Below are positions 1 through 6,784 of a stretch of DNA of 19,762 nt, piece after piece (position 1 is the first letter of the stretch; each line of letters begins with the position of its first letter). The notes under the pieces are model-generated. The model was given only the letters and a program-made list of their open reading frames with translations. It was not told the origin of the DNA and searched no databases. The stretch covers positions 1 through 19,762 of the forward strand of contig JACQDU010000121.1 in NCBI GenBank assembly GCA_016200955.1. The letters run 5' to 3'. This DNA is from a bacterium (lineage in GTDB: Bacteria; Planctomycetota; J058; JACQDU01). The position numbers were made by a program, and so were the translations under genes.

Positions 1-2
1 AG

Positions 3-74
3 CTCGCTCCTCCGGACGATCCGGACGTCGCCGCGGCCAAGAAGGCCATCGAGGAGCTCGGCAAGCGACGCTGA
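3..74 (+). CDS. 3' end of an unrecognised protein (partial)
   Basis: The window opens inside a reading frame that ends at TGA 72-74. The visible residues are LAPPDDPDVAAAKKAIEELGKRR, a proline/aspartate linker followed by a short charged helix. Only 23 codons are present, so no family can be named. Third-position GC is high, as in the neighbours, and the stop lies 24 bases before the convergent DedA-rhodanese stop. That spacing is what one expects of a real gene end. It could still be a chance open frame. Confidence 0.4.
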   Translation, partial: LAPPDDPDVAAAKKAIEELGKRR

Positions 75-98
75 CTCGGTGGACCGATCGCCCCGAGA

Positions 99-1439
99 CT
101 AAGGCGGGATCTCCGCACGGAGCCTGGGATCCAGGAGCTTCCCCCAGGTGGCATCGAACGGGTGGACCTTGCTCGCGGGCCGGTCTCCCGAGAAGAGCGG
201 CCGGCCCTCGTTGGCCCACTGGAAGATCGAGCCTTCGAGGTTCTGGACGTCGCGGAAGCCGGCCTTCGAGAGGCGCTCCGCGAGACGAGAGGAGCGATAT
301 CCGACCGAGCAGAAGACGACGATCGGAGCGCGGCGGCTCGTTCTGCTCTCGAAGGAGTCGAGGTCGTCTTCCGTCACGAGAGACGCGCTCGCGATCGAGC
401 TGATCGCGTGCTCGGCGGGAGTCCTCGCGTCCACGAGGATCGGCGGCTCGCGCGAGGAGTCCTCGAGCCAGGCCGCGAGCTCGTCGGTCGAGAGCTGGCG
501 GACGGTCGGGAACTTCTCGCGGACCATGGTCTTCACCTGGCCCCAGTCGGGCGCCCGCCGCGAGCGCACGAGCTGGAAGACGAAGACGATCGCTCCCAGG
601 AGCAGGAGGAAGATCACCGAGAGGAAGAGGACGCTGCGCGCCCGGCTCGCGGGAGGAGCGCCTTCCCGGACGCGCGTCGTCCGGCGGACGGCGATGCTGA
701 AGACGAGGAGAGCGGAGAAGACCGCGAGCCCGAAGATGGCGAAGCTCGCGGGCCGGTCGATCTCCTGCCCGAGATACGAGTAGCCGATCCCGGCCGGGAG
801 CTGCCCGACCCATGTCGCCCACACGAACGGCCAGAGGCGCATGCGCGTGAGGCCCGCGACGTAGCTCACTCCCTTGAAGGGCACGACCGGGACGAGCCGG
901 GCGACGAGGATCGCCGCGCTCCCGTGGTGCGCCATGAACGCGTTCGTCTTGACCACGGTCCGCCGCGAGATGAGCCTCACCACGAGCGGCTCGCCGAACG
1001 CTCGCGCGAGCAGGAAGCAGATGAGCGCCGCGAGCGTCGCCTGCGTGATCGAGACGAGCGCTCCCGCGAGAGGACCGAACAGCCAGCTGTTCGTCCAGGT
1101 CACGAGGATCGCCGGGATCGGGAGGATGAAGGCCTCGACGATCATGAGCACGGTCGTCCCGAGGGCCGCCCACGGCCCGAGCCCCTTGCCCCACTCCCTG
1201 AGGCCGGCCGTGTCGCCGCGGGACATGAGCCAGACGCCGTCGTTCAGGGACGCTCGCGCGCCCGGGTGGAGCGCGTAGACCGCCAGGCCCGCGAGGAGCG
1301 GGAGGATCGCCGCGACGCGTACCCCGACGACGACGCGGCGAGGGACCTCGACGAGATCTTCCTTGCCGCTCTCGGGCGGAGCCTCGGGTTCGGGAGCCTT
1401 CACGCGCTCAGTGTCCGGTCGGCGCGCCTTGCTGTCCAA
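99..1439 (-). CDS. DedA/VTT (TVP38-like) membrane protein with C-terminal rhodanese domain
   Basis: 446-residue integral membrane protein. Residues 1-35 are a charged, proline-rich cytosolic stretch and a first membrane segment follows at about 38-57. Residues 95-225 match the VTT (SNARE-associated/TVP38) fold, with the family-like ARLVPVVPFKGVSYVAG segment at 180-196. Two more membrane segments follow at about 232-251 and 269-290. Residues 312-415 form a rhodanese domain whose loop CSVGYRS places the sulfur-accepting cysteine at C377, so the residue needed for sulfurtransfer is present. VTT proteins are linked to lipid or small-solute transport; the fused rhodanese suggests a thiosulfate/persulfide-related role at the membrane (inference). 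The first codon I can use is TTG at 1439 without a good ribosome-binding site; an in-frame GTG at codon 13 is an alternative. The gene is divergent from the OsmC gene, another thiol-redox protein. Confidence 0.85.
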   Translation of the reverse strand: MDSKARRPDTERVKAPEPEAPPESGKEDLVEVPRRVVVGVRVAAILPLLAGLAVYALHPGARASLNDGVWLMSRGDTAGLREWGKGLGPWAALGTTVLMIVEAFILPIPAILVTWTNSWLFGPLAGALVSITQATLAALICFLLARAFGEPLVVRLISRRTVVKTNAFMAHHGSAAILVARLVPVVPFKGVSYVAGLTRMRLWPFVWATWVGQLPAGIGYSYLGQEIDRPASFAIFGLAVFSALLVFSIAVRRTTRVREGAPPASRARSVLFLSVIFLLLLGAIVFVFQLVRSRRAPDWGQVKTMVREKFPTVRQLSTDELAAWLEDSSREPPILVDARTPAEHAISSIASASLVTEDDLDSFESRTSRRAPIVVFCSVGYRSSRLAERLSKAGFRDVQNLEGSIFQWANEGRPLFSGDRPASKVHPFDATWGKLLDPRLRAEIPP

Positions 1440-1514
1440 TTCACGGTGAGAATGCGCGCCTTTCTCCTATCGAGGCGACGAAAGCGGTAGGTTGAGCGAG
1501 AGGAGGGGAGTGCC

Positions 1515-1925
1515 ATGGTCGACATCGACGTCGTCTACAAGGGCGATCTCCACTGCGAGGCCACGCACGGCCCTTCGAGCTCGCGGATCGAGACGGACGC
1601 TCCTCGGGACAACGAGGGAAAGGGAGAGAAGTTCTCGCCGACGGACCTCGTCGGCGCCGCTCTCGGGACCTGCATGGTCACGATCATGGGGATCTACGCG
1701 AAGAAGCAAGGGATCGACATCTCGGGCACGAGAGTTCACGTCGTGAAGGAGATGGCCGCTCAGCCGACTCGGCGGATCGCGAGGCTCTCGGTGAGGATCG
1801 AGGTCCCGCGGGCCTTCGAGGAGCGCTACCGGAGGGGGCTCGAGCAGGCTGCGAAGACTTGTCCGGTGCATGCGAGCTTGCACCCGGATATCGAGGCTCC
1901 GGTGGAGTTCGTCTGGGGGAAGTAG
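1515..1925 (+). CDS. OsmC/Ohr family protein
   Basis: 136 residues, the normal length for a single-domain OsmC-like protein. Family features are FSPTDLVGAALGTCMVT with the first redox cysteine at C53, and a second, CPVHASL, at C116. These are the two positions used by OsmC/Ohr for thiol-dependent reduction of organic hydroperoxides. Some YhfA-like OsmC proteins have the same cysteines but an unknown substrate, so peroxidase activity is inferred. The ATG at 1515 follows a GAGGGGAG ribosome-binding site. A weak -10-like TAGGTT lies at 1488-1493. The gene is divergently arranged with the DedA-rhodanese gene. Confidence 0.88.
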   Translation: MVDIDVVYKGDLHCEATHGPSSSRIETDAPRDNEGKGEKFSPTDLVGAALGTCMVTIMGIYAKKQGIDISGTRVHVVKEMAAQPTRRIARLSVRIEVPRAFEERYRRGLEQAAKTCPVHASLHPDIEAPVEFVWGK

Positions 1926-2023
1926 CAGCTCGATGGGGGGAAGGGCATGAGAGTGGACGGCTCGCGCTCGGGATCTCCGGCGTCACGGGTCGTGACCGCA
2001 CGCCCAATCCGTTGTCGGCGACG

Positions 2024-2476
2024 GTGCCTGCTCCCGGGCCTGCTGGTCTCGAAACGACCGTCACCTACGACAAGGCCCAGGAGGTCTACGAGAAGCTCGT
2101 CTTCCGGCTCGGCCAGGACGCGAGCTTCATAGAGAGCCTTGTTCGGTACAACGTCTCCCTCGACTACCAGCCGCTCGGGCCAAGGCACACTAAAGGAAGG
2201 AAGAGCATCGAGAAGGCCCTGCGTCTATTCGAGAAGAACGACGCGCCGAGCGTCGGGGCTTCCGAGCTCCTCGAGACCGCGCGGACGATCGACACGAACT
2301 TTGCGAAGTTCTGTCCGGAGCAGATGGCGGCACTCGAGACGTGCGCGCGATTCGCGGTCGCCGATCAGATTCGCATGATCCTTGCGTGGGCGAATCTCCA
2401 GTTCGAGGCGATCGGTCTCCCGGGCGAGGGCGAGCTCGTCGCGTACTTCGAGGAGCTGCGCGATCCTGACGGGTGA
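2024..2476 (+). CDS. Small protein of unknown function, antisense to the pyrophosphatase 3' end
   Basis: I do not recognise this protein. From about 2061 the frame gives a well-composed, probably helical sequence (TYDKAQEVYEKLVFRLGQD, then KSIEKALRLFEKNDAPSVG and FAVADQIRMILAWANLQFE) ending EELRDPDG at TGA 2474-2476. Third-position GC is clearly higher here than in the opposite strand over the same bases, which argues that this strand is the coding one. The start is uncertain. In-frame candidates are GTG 2024 (used here) and TTG 2012, neither with a good ribosome-binding site. The frame is open back to 1859 inside the OsmC gene. An ATG at 1947 has a good GGGGGAAGGG site but is in another frame, so a frameshifted 5' end is possible. 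The last 84 codons lie opposite the pyrophosphatase frame. Confidence 0.5.
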   Translation: MPAPGPAGLETTVTYDKAQEVYEKLVFRLGQDASFIESLVRYNVSLDYQPLGPRHTKGRKSIEKALRLFEKNDAPSVGASELLETARTIDTNFAKFCPEQMAALETCARFAVADQIRMILAWANLQFEAIGLPGEGELVAYFEELRDPDG

Positions 2477-3004
2477 CTTCCCGTAGAGCTTCTCGTAATC
2501 CACGAACGCCCTCTCGAGGATCTTCCTCGCCGCGTCCGTCCCCTGAGGCTTCTTCACCTTGACTTCCTTCTTCTCGAGCGCCTTGTAGTCCTCGAAGAAC
2601 CTCGCGACCTCCTTCATGCGGTGAGGCGGCAGCTCGCCGATCGTCTCGTAGCTGTTGTATTCGGGGTCCGAGACGTGGACGGCGATCAGCTTGTCGTCCT
2701 GGTCGCCCTGGTCCACGAGGCGCATGACCCCGATCAGCCGGCACCGGACGATCGTGAGCGGGTGGATCGGGTCCTGCGCGAGGACGAGCACGTCGAGCGG
2801 ATCGCCGTCGGGAGCGTGGCTCCTCGGCACGAACCCGTAGCTCGCCGGATAGATCACGGAGCTGTAGAGGATCCGGTCGAGCTTGAGGAGGCCCGTCTCC
2901 TTGTCGAGCTCGTACTTGTTCTTCGTGCCCTTCGGGATCTCGATGATCGCGCGGAAGGACAGCTTCCCGTCGTAGTCGGGATCGACATCGTGCCAGGCGT
3001 TCGT
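2225..3004 (-). CDS. ppa: Inorganic pyrophosphatase (family I), apparent ACG start and C-terminal run-on
   Basis: Hydrolyses pyrophosphate to phosphate in the cytosol. Residues 2-177 match soluble family I pyrophosphatases: NAWHDV start, FRAIIEIPKGTKNKYELDKE, SSVIYPASYGFVP, and the metal-binding DGDPLDVLV with aspartates 66, 68 and 71, then LIGVMRLVDQGDQDDKLIAV. No ATG, GTG or TTG precedes the conserved N-terminus in frame back to a stop near 3170; the first usual start codon in frame is GTG 2857, at residue 50, inside the fold. However, a perfect GGGAGGAG site stands just before ACG 3004-3002, exactly where the family normally begins. Families usually end near residue 177 (YGKS), but the frame continues 82 residues to 2225. 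This arginine-rich tail is antisense to the neighbouring plus-strand gene. Start mutation, sequencing error or a true ACG start are all possible. Confidence 0.8.
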   Translation of the reverse strand, partial: TNAWHDVDPDYDGKLSFRAIIEIPKGTKNKYELDKETGLLKLDRILYSSVIYPASYGFVPRSHAPDGDPLDVLVLAQDPIHPLTIVRCRLIGVMRLVDQGDQDDKLIAVHVSDPEYNSYETIGELPPHRMKEVARFFEDYKALEKKEVKVKKPQGTDAARKILERAFVDYEKLYGKSPVRIAQLLEVRDELALARETDRLELEIRPRKDHANLIGDRESRARLECRHLLRTELRKVRVDRPRGLEELGSPDARRVVLLE

Positions 3005-3192
3005 GGCTCCTCCCGACGGCGTGCCACCGATCGTCCACTCCCGGACGCCGCGCGGAGCCTGCCCTCGCGCGCTCCCGTCATCGCGTAAGCAGCCAGGAGA
3101 GAGAGACCTCCGAGCGAGTCGCTCCCGGCGCGTGGAGTCGGCCAGGCGTTCGCTCGAGGAGACCTCGGCTCATCTGCGAGCGGGAGGTTCTC

Positions 3193-3930
3193 ATGCGCTT
3201 CGCGCGGAAGATCGGCGTCCTCGCTGCGGTCGTGACTCTCTCGGGCATCGGAGCCGCTCTCGCTTACGAGAACGGCCACCTCCCCCGTTCGGTGCTCTCG
3301 CGGATCTACCACCCGGTCTACAAGCTCTACCTCGAGAAGCACGCGGCGGCCTCGTGGAACACCATGCGCCTCGCCTTCCATGTTCACCACCACGGCCCGC
3401 TCTATCCGGAGGGGAAGATCTCGGCCTATCGCACTTACGCCGAGCAGGTCGAGGCGAAGCGGCTCTACGGCTCGAACGCCGCGACTCCCGGCACCTCGAA
3501 CCACGGGCTCGGCCTCGCCGTGGACCTCGCGACGCACGGAATGCGGACGAGCATCGACCACTGGGGCGCCAAGTTCGGCTGGGCGAAGAAGTGGTCCGAC
3601 GCGAGCTGGGAGTGGTGGCACATCAAGTATCGGGCGGGAATCTGGTCGCACCCGAACCCCGGGATCTCTCTCGTGCACCCCGTCATGAGAAAAGGATCCG
3701 GCGGTCCCGGCCAGGCCAGCTTCGTCCGCGAGATCCAGAAGCGCCTCGGGCGGCTCGGGCATCACCTGAAGGTCGACGGCCATTTCGGGAAGGCCACGGA
3801 GGCCGCGGTCAAGAGCTTCCAGCGCGAGCACGGGCTCGAGGCGAGCGGCGTCGTCGGGAAGAAGACCTGGCGGGCGCTCCGCCACGCGCACGCGCCGTCC
3901 AAGCCGCCCGCTCCGCCCAGGAAGAAATGA
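3193..3930 (+). CDS. Secreted VanY/M15-type D,D-carboxypeptidase-like protein with peptidoglycan-binding domain
   Basis: 245 residues. Residues 1-24 form a signal peptide (basic RKIG start, hydrophobic core, AALA before YEN). Residues 55-165 are a zinc peptidase of the M15B/VanY type: SNHGLGLAVDL supplies H104 and D111, and WEWWH supplies E140 and H143, the usual metal ligands and general base. Residues 172-230 are a PG_binding_1 domain (IQKRLGRLGHHLKVDGHFG, then AVKSFQREHGLE). The tail is lysine/proline-rich. By family it cleaves D-Ala-containing peptidoglycan stems in the periplasm. The ATG follows GGGAGG. The order catalytic then binding domain is common in cell-wall hydrolases. It is convergent with the membrane protein gene at 3945, only 14 bases away. 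Confidence 0.88.
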   Translation: MRFARKIGVLAAVVTLSGIGAALAYENGHLPRSVLSRIYHPVYKLYLEKHAAASWNTMRLAFHVHHHGPLYPEGKISAYRTYAEQVEAKRLYGSNAATPGTSNHGLGLAVDLATHGMRTSIDHWGAKFGWAKKWSDASWEWWHIKYRAGIWSHPNPGISLVHPVMRKGSGGPGQASFVREIQKRLGRLGHHLKVDGHFGKATEAAVKSFQREHGLEASGVVGKKTWRALRHAHAPSKPPAPPRKK

Positions 3931-3944
3931 CGTGAGACGGCCGC

Positions 3945-4952
3945 TCACCGGGGCGGCTTCTCGGGATCGCTCACGGGGTCGCGCCAGTAGACGAGGCGCT
4001 CGAGCGAGCGCAGCGTGCCTTTCCCGCCGTCCTTCGCCTCGTAGCGCGCGAGGGCGCGCGGCGGATCGCGGGCGATCCAGAGAGTCGAGAGAGTCTCGCC
4101 CTCGCGCGAGACCGACACGCGCGCGCACGCGAGAGATCCCACTCCCGTCTCGATCGTCTCGTCTCCATCGACCTTCAAGCGAGAGAGAAGCGGCACGACG
4201 CCGCGCGGCTGGCGGTTCGAGACGATCGACGGGAGGAGCTTCACCTCGAGCGAGAACCCGACCGCGAGCGGGAGAGCACGGAGCGTCGCGGGGAGTTGAT
4301 CCTCGAGCCACGTCTCCCCCGGGAGCGTCTCCTCGTAATCGCCCTCTCCGTCGAAGTAGGAGTGGACGCTCCTAACGAGGCTGGCTCCTCGCGGGACCAG
4401 GAGGCAGGACGTGTTCCCGCACCACTCCTGCGAGCCGAACGCCGCGTCGAGGACGCGCGCGGGCTCGGAGCGCGCGATCCTCACCGTGAGCGTCTGGCGA
4501 TAGCGGTAGAGCCGGCCGGTGGGCACGTCCTCGACTCGCATGAGCTTCATGGCGTCGAGCACGCCCGCGCGCGGAGCGTCGGGCTTCGTGCGAGTCCTCG
4601 GGTCGAAGCTCTCCTTCACGAAGATCGAGACGAGCTCGTACTTCCTCGGAGCCTTGTAGATCGTCCGCTCGGCGTCGTACCGGGAGACCTCGGCCTTCCC
4701 GTCGTCCCAGCTCGCCTCGAGCAACGAGCTCTCGCGCGAGCTCGCGCCGCTCGGGGTCTTCTCCCGGTCTCCCGGGAAGAATCCGATCACCGCGAGCACC
4801 GCCGCGACTCCGAGCGCACCCGAGCACCAGGCGAGGAAGCGCTTCCCCGGAAGCCCGCCCGGGCTCGGCGCGGGAGGTGCCTCGGGAGTCGGCGTCGCCG
4901 CCGCTTCGGAAGCGGGATTCGCCGTCCCTGCCGCGCGCTCGTCCGCGCTCAC
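3945..4952 (-). CDS. Single-pass membrane protein of unknown function, coupled to the sigma factor
   Basis: 335 residues starting at GTG 4952, which overlaps the TGA of the upstream sigma gene as GTGA; the coupling is the reason for choosing this start. Residues 1-37 are Ala/Pro-rich and probably cytosolic. Residues 38-60 (FLAWCSGALGVAAVLAVIGF) are a membrane anchor. The rest, about 275 residues, is probably outside the inner membrane and beta-rich, ending with a segment (LWIARDPPRALARYEAKDG) that resembles DUF3108/LolB-like lipid-binding beta folds. That resemblance is by eye and weak. A CGNTSC pair near the middle could form a disulfide. No known anti-sigma motif is visible. Being strictly co-translated with a sigma factor it might sense the envelope, but this is inference. 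Confidence 0.7.
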   Translation of the reverse strand: MSADERAAGTANPASEAAATPTPEAPPAPSPGGLPGKRFLAWCSGALGVAAVLAVIGFFPGDREKTPSGASSRESSLLEASWDDGKAEVSRYDAERTIYKAPRKYELVSIFVKESFDPRTRTKPDAPRAGVLDAMKLMRVEDVPTGRLYRYRQTLTVRIARSEPARVLDAAFGSQEWCGNTSCLLVPRGASLVRSVHSYFDGEGDYEETLPGETWLEDQLPATLRALPLAVGFSLEVKLLPSIVSNRQPRGVVPLLSRLKVDGDETIETGVGSLACARVSVSREGETLSTLWIARDPPRALARYEAKDGGKGTLRSLERLVYWRDPVSDPEKPPR

Positions 4953-6682
4953 GGGAGGAGCTCCAGGAATCCCTCGAGGCCCGACGTGCGCGTCGGGTTC
5001 TGGAGCTTCTTGATCGCGCGGATCTCGATCTGCCGGATCCTCTCGCGCGTGACCTCGAAGCGCTTCCCGAGCTCCTCGAGCGTGTGAGCGCGCTCGCCGC
5101 CGAGGCCGAAGCGGAGCTTCACGACCTCGCGCTCGCGCGTCGAGAGGTGCGAGAGGAGCTGCTCGAGCCGGAGCTTCAGGAGGTCGCGCGAGACTCCCTC
5201 GGTCGGGCTCCTCGTGGCCTTGTCCTCGATCACGTCCACCACGTCGCCCTCGCCGTCGTGGAGCGGGCCGTTGAGCGAGATCGGCGGGCGCGCGACGCGC
5301 AGCGCGTGCGCCGTCTCGTCCGCCGAGAGGCCGAGGTCGGAGGAGACCCTCGCGATGTCCGGCGTCTCTCCCGTCCTCTCGTAGATCTCCTTCGAGACGC
5401 GCCTTAGCTTGCTCATGGCGCCGACCAGGTGCACGGGCATGCGGATGATCCGCGACTTCTCGGCGATCGAGCGGTCCACGGCCTGCCGGATCCACCACGT
5501 CGCGTAGGTCGAGAACTTGAAGCCTCGCCTCGGCTCGAACTTCTCGACCGCGCGCAGGAGGCCGGCGTTTCCTTCCTGGATCAGGTCGAGGAAGGAGAGG
5601 CCGCGGCCGCGGTAGCGCTTCGCGATGCTGATGACGAGGCGCAGGTTCGCGCGAGCGAGCTCGACCTTCTTCTCGCCGTGCTCGCGGAGGACCGGCTCGA
5701 TCCGCTTCCAGCGCTTGCGGAGGTCGCCGGGGCGCTCCCAGGCGTCGTCGCGGATCTCCTTCGCCTCGCCCTCGAGGAGAGCTTCCTCGTCGTAGTCGCC
5801 ACGGCGGTTCGCCGCGCGCGCCGCCGTGCTCGCGCGGAACATGTGAGAGAGCCGCCGCGAGAGGTGCCGGGCGAGGTCGATCGAGACGGCCACGTCGTAG
5901 TCGTACCCTCCCCGCGCGATGACTCCCGTGAGGCGCCGCGTGAGGCGCGCGACGAGGGCCTTCGCTCGAGGGACCTCGTCCTGGTCGCCCTCGAGGAGCT
6001 TCGGGCGGAGAGCGTCGAGCCGGGCGACGATGTCGCTCACGCGCTCGAGGTCCGCCTGGAGGCGCTCGCGCGCCCGCTTCCGCGCCTCGCGGCCGCGAGG
6101 AGGGCCGGGGACGATCCGGTCGAAGTGGAGGCGGCCACCGAGCGCTCGCTCGAGGAGCTTCTTCGCCTCCTGGCCTCCCGCGCGCGTCTTGAGGACGTGG
6201 TGGCGGAGACGAACCTTCAGGAGGAGGAGCCGGCGCGTGACCTCCTTCTCCTTCGCGGACGTGAGGAGCGGGATGTCCGCCATGTCGGAGAAGTAGAGGT
6301 GGACCGCGTCGGGCTCCGCCGAGCTCGTGTGAGCCGCCTCGCCGTAGATCCCTCCGAGCGAGCCCTCGACGTCGATCCCTCTCTCCTGGAGCGCGACGAG
6401 GATCCGGTCGAGCGACCCCGGGTCGTTGAAAGCCGCCGGGGCGACCGCCTCGATGTCGCGGAAGGTGAGCCTTCCGTTCGCGCGCGCCTTCGCGAGGAGC
6501 GCCGAGAGCTCGCCCGAGTCGCGCTTCCCTCGAGGGCGGCCGCGGCGCCTTCCGCCCGCTCGCGTCTCCGGGCGCGCCTTTTTCGAGAGGACGTCCTTGC
6601 GGAGGAGTCGCGTCGTGGGCTTCTTGCCCTGGGAGCCCAGGCCGCGGCGGGAACGCGAAGGTTTTCGCGGCGCGCTGGACAT
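4949..6682 (-). CDS. rpoD: RNA polymerase primary-type sigma-70 factor (RpoD/SigA-like)
   Basis: 577 residues. Residues 1-55 are a strongly basic low-complexity arm; 57-105 resemble region 1.1; 125-165 are region 1.2. A long non-conserved insert (about 170-340) is followed by region 2 (NLRLVISIAKRYRGRGLSF at 346-364, DLIQEGNAGL, FKFSTYATWWIRQAVDRSI). Then come region 3 (RMPVHLVGAMSKLRRVSKE), and region 4 with helix-turn-helix (TLEELGKRFEVTRERIRQIE at 534-553). All core-binding, -10 and -35 recognition segments are present, so it is a housekeeping-class factor or a close RpoD paralogue. The ATG 6682-6680 has only a weak GGGGA site, but an extended -10 lies just upstream. The stop overlaps the next gene's GTG, so the downstream membrane protein should be translated with it. 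Confidence 0.9.
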   Translation of the reverse strand: MSSAPRKPSRSRRGLGSQGKKPTTRLLRKDVLSKKARPETRAGGRRRGRPRGKRDSGELSALLAKARANGRLTFRDIEAVAPAAFNDPGSLDRILVALQERGIDVEGSLGGIYGEAAHTSSAEPDAVHLYFSDMADIPLLTSAKEKEVTRRLLLLKVRLRHHVLKTRAGGQEAKKLLERALGGRLHFDRIVPGPPRGREARKRARERLQADLERVSDIVARLDALRPKLLEGDQDEVPRAKALVARLTRRLTGVIARGGYDYDVAVSIDLARHLSRRLSHMFRASTAARAANRRGDYDEEALLEGEAKEIRDDAWERPGDLRKRWKRIEPVLREHGEKKVELARANLRLVISIAKRYRGRGLSFLDLIQEGNAGLLRAVEKFEPRRGFKFSTYATWWIRQAVDRSIAEKSRIIRMPVHLVGAMSKLRRVSKEIYERTGETPDIARVSSDLGLSADETAHALRVARPPISLNGPLHDGEGDVVDVIEDKATRSPTEGVSRDLLKLRLEQLLSHLSTREREVVKLRFGLGGERAHTLEELGKRFEVTRERIRQIEIRAIKKLQNPTRTSGLEGFLELLP

Positions 6683-6705
6683 GCCTGTTTCCCCGCGTAG
6701 CTTTC

Positions 6706-6714
6706 ATTATGGCA
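6706..6714 (-). promoter_or_regulatory. Extended -10 promoter for the sigma factor gene
   Basis: On the minus strand the sequence reads TGCCATAAT, an extended -10 (TGn followed by CATAAT, five of six matches to TATAAT). No convincing -35 is visible, which is usual for extended -10 promoters. Transcription would begin near 6699, giving a leader of about 16 bases before the ATG. Confidence 0.55.
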
Positions 6715-6784
6715 GAAGGGAGCGCGCACGCGCTTGCGAGCGCGCGGCGGCGTTAGAATCCCCGCCCTTCGAGAGGAGCTCGGT

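Noticed and set aside
1926..2060. Possible tRNA or small RNA between the OsmC gene and the unknown gene
   Set aside because: No cloverleaf arms, TPsiC-like GTTCGA or acceptor pairing could be found.
3940..3957. Possible bidirectional terminator between the VanY-like gene and the membrane protein gene
   Set aside because: Only a 5-bp stem (GCCGC/GCGGC) with an 8-base loop and overlap with the coding end; too weak.
4949..6707. Other long open frames over the sigma gene on both strands (for example 5429-6700 plus)
   Set aside because: High GC leaves many frames open; these are Arg/Pro/Ala-rich shadows while the sigma frame has clear family motifs.
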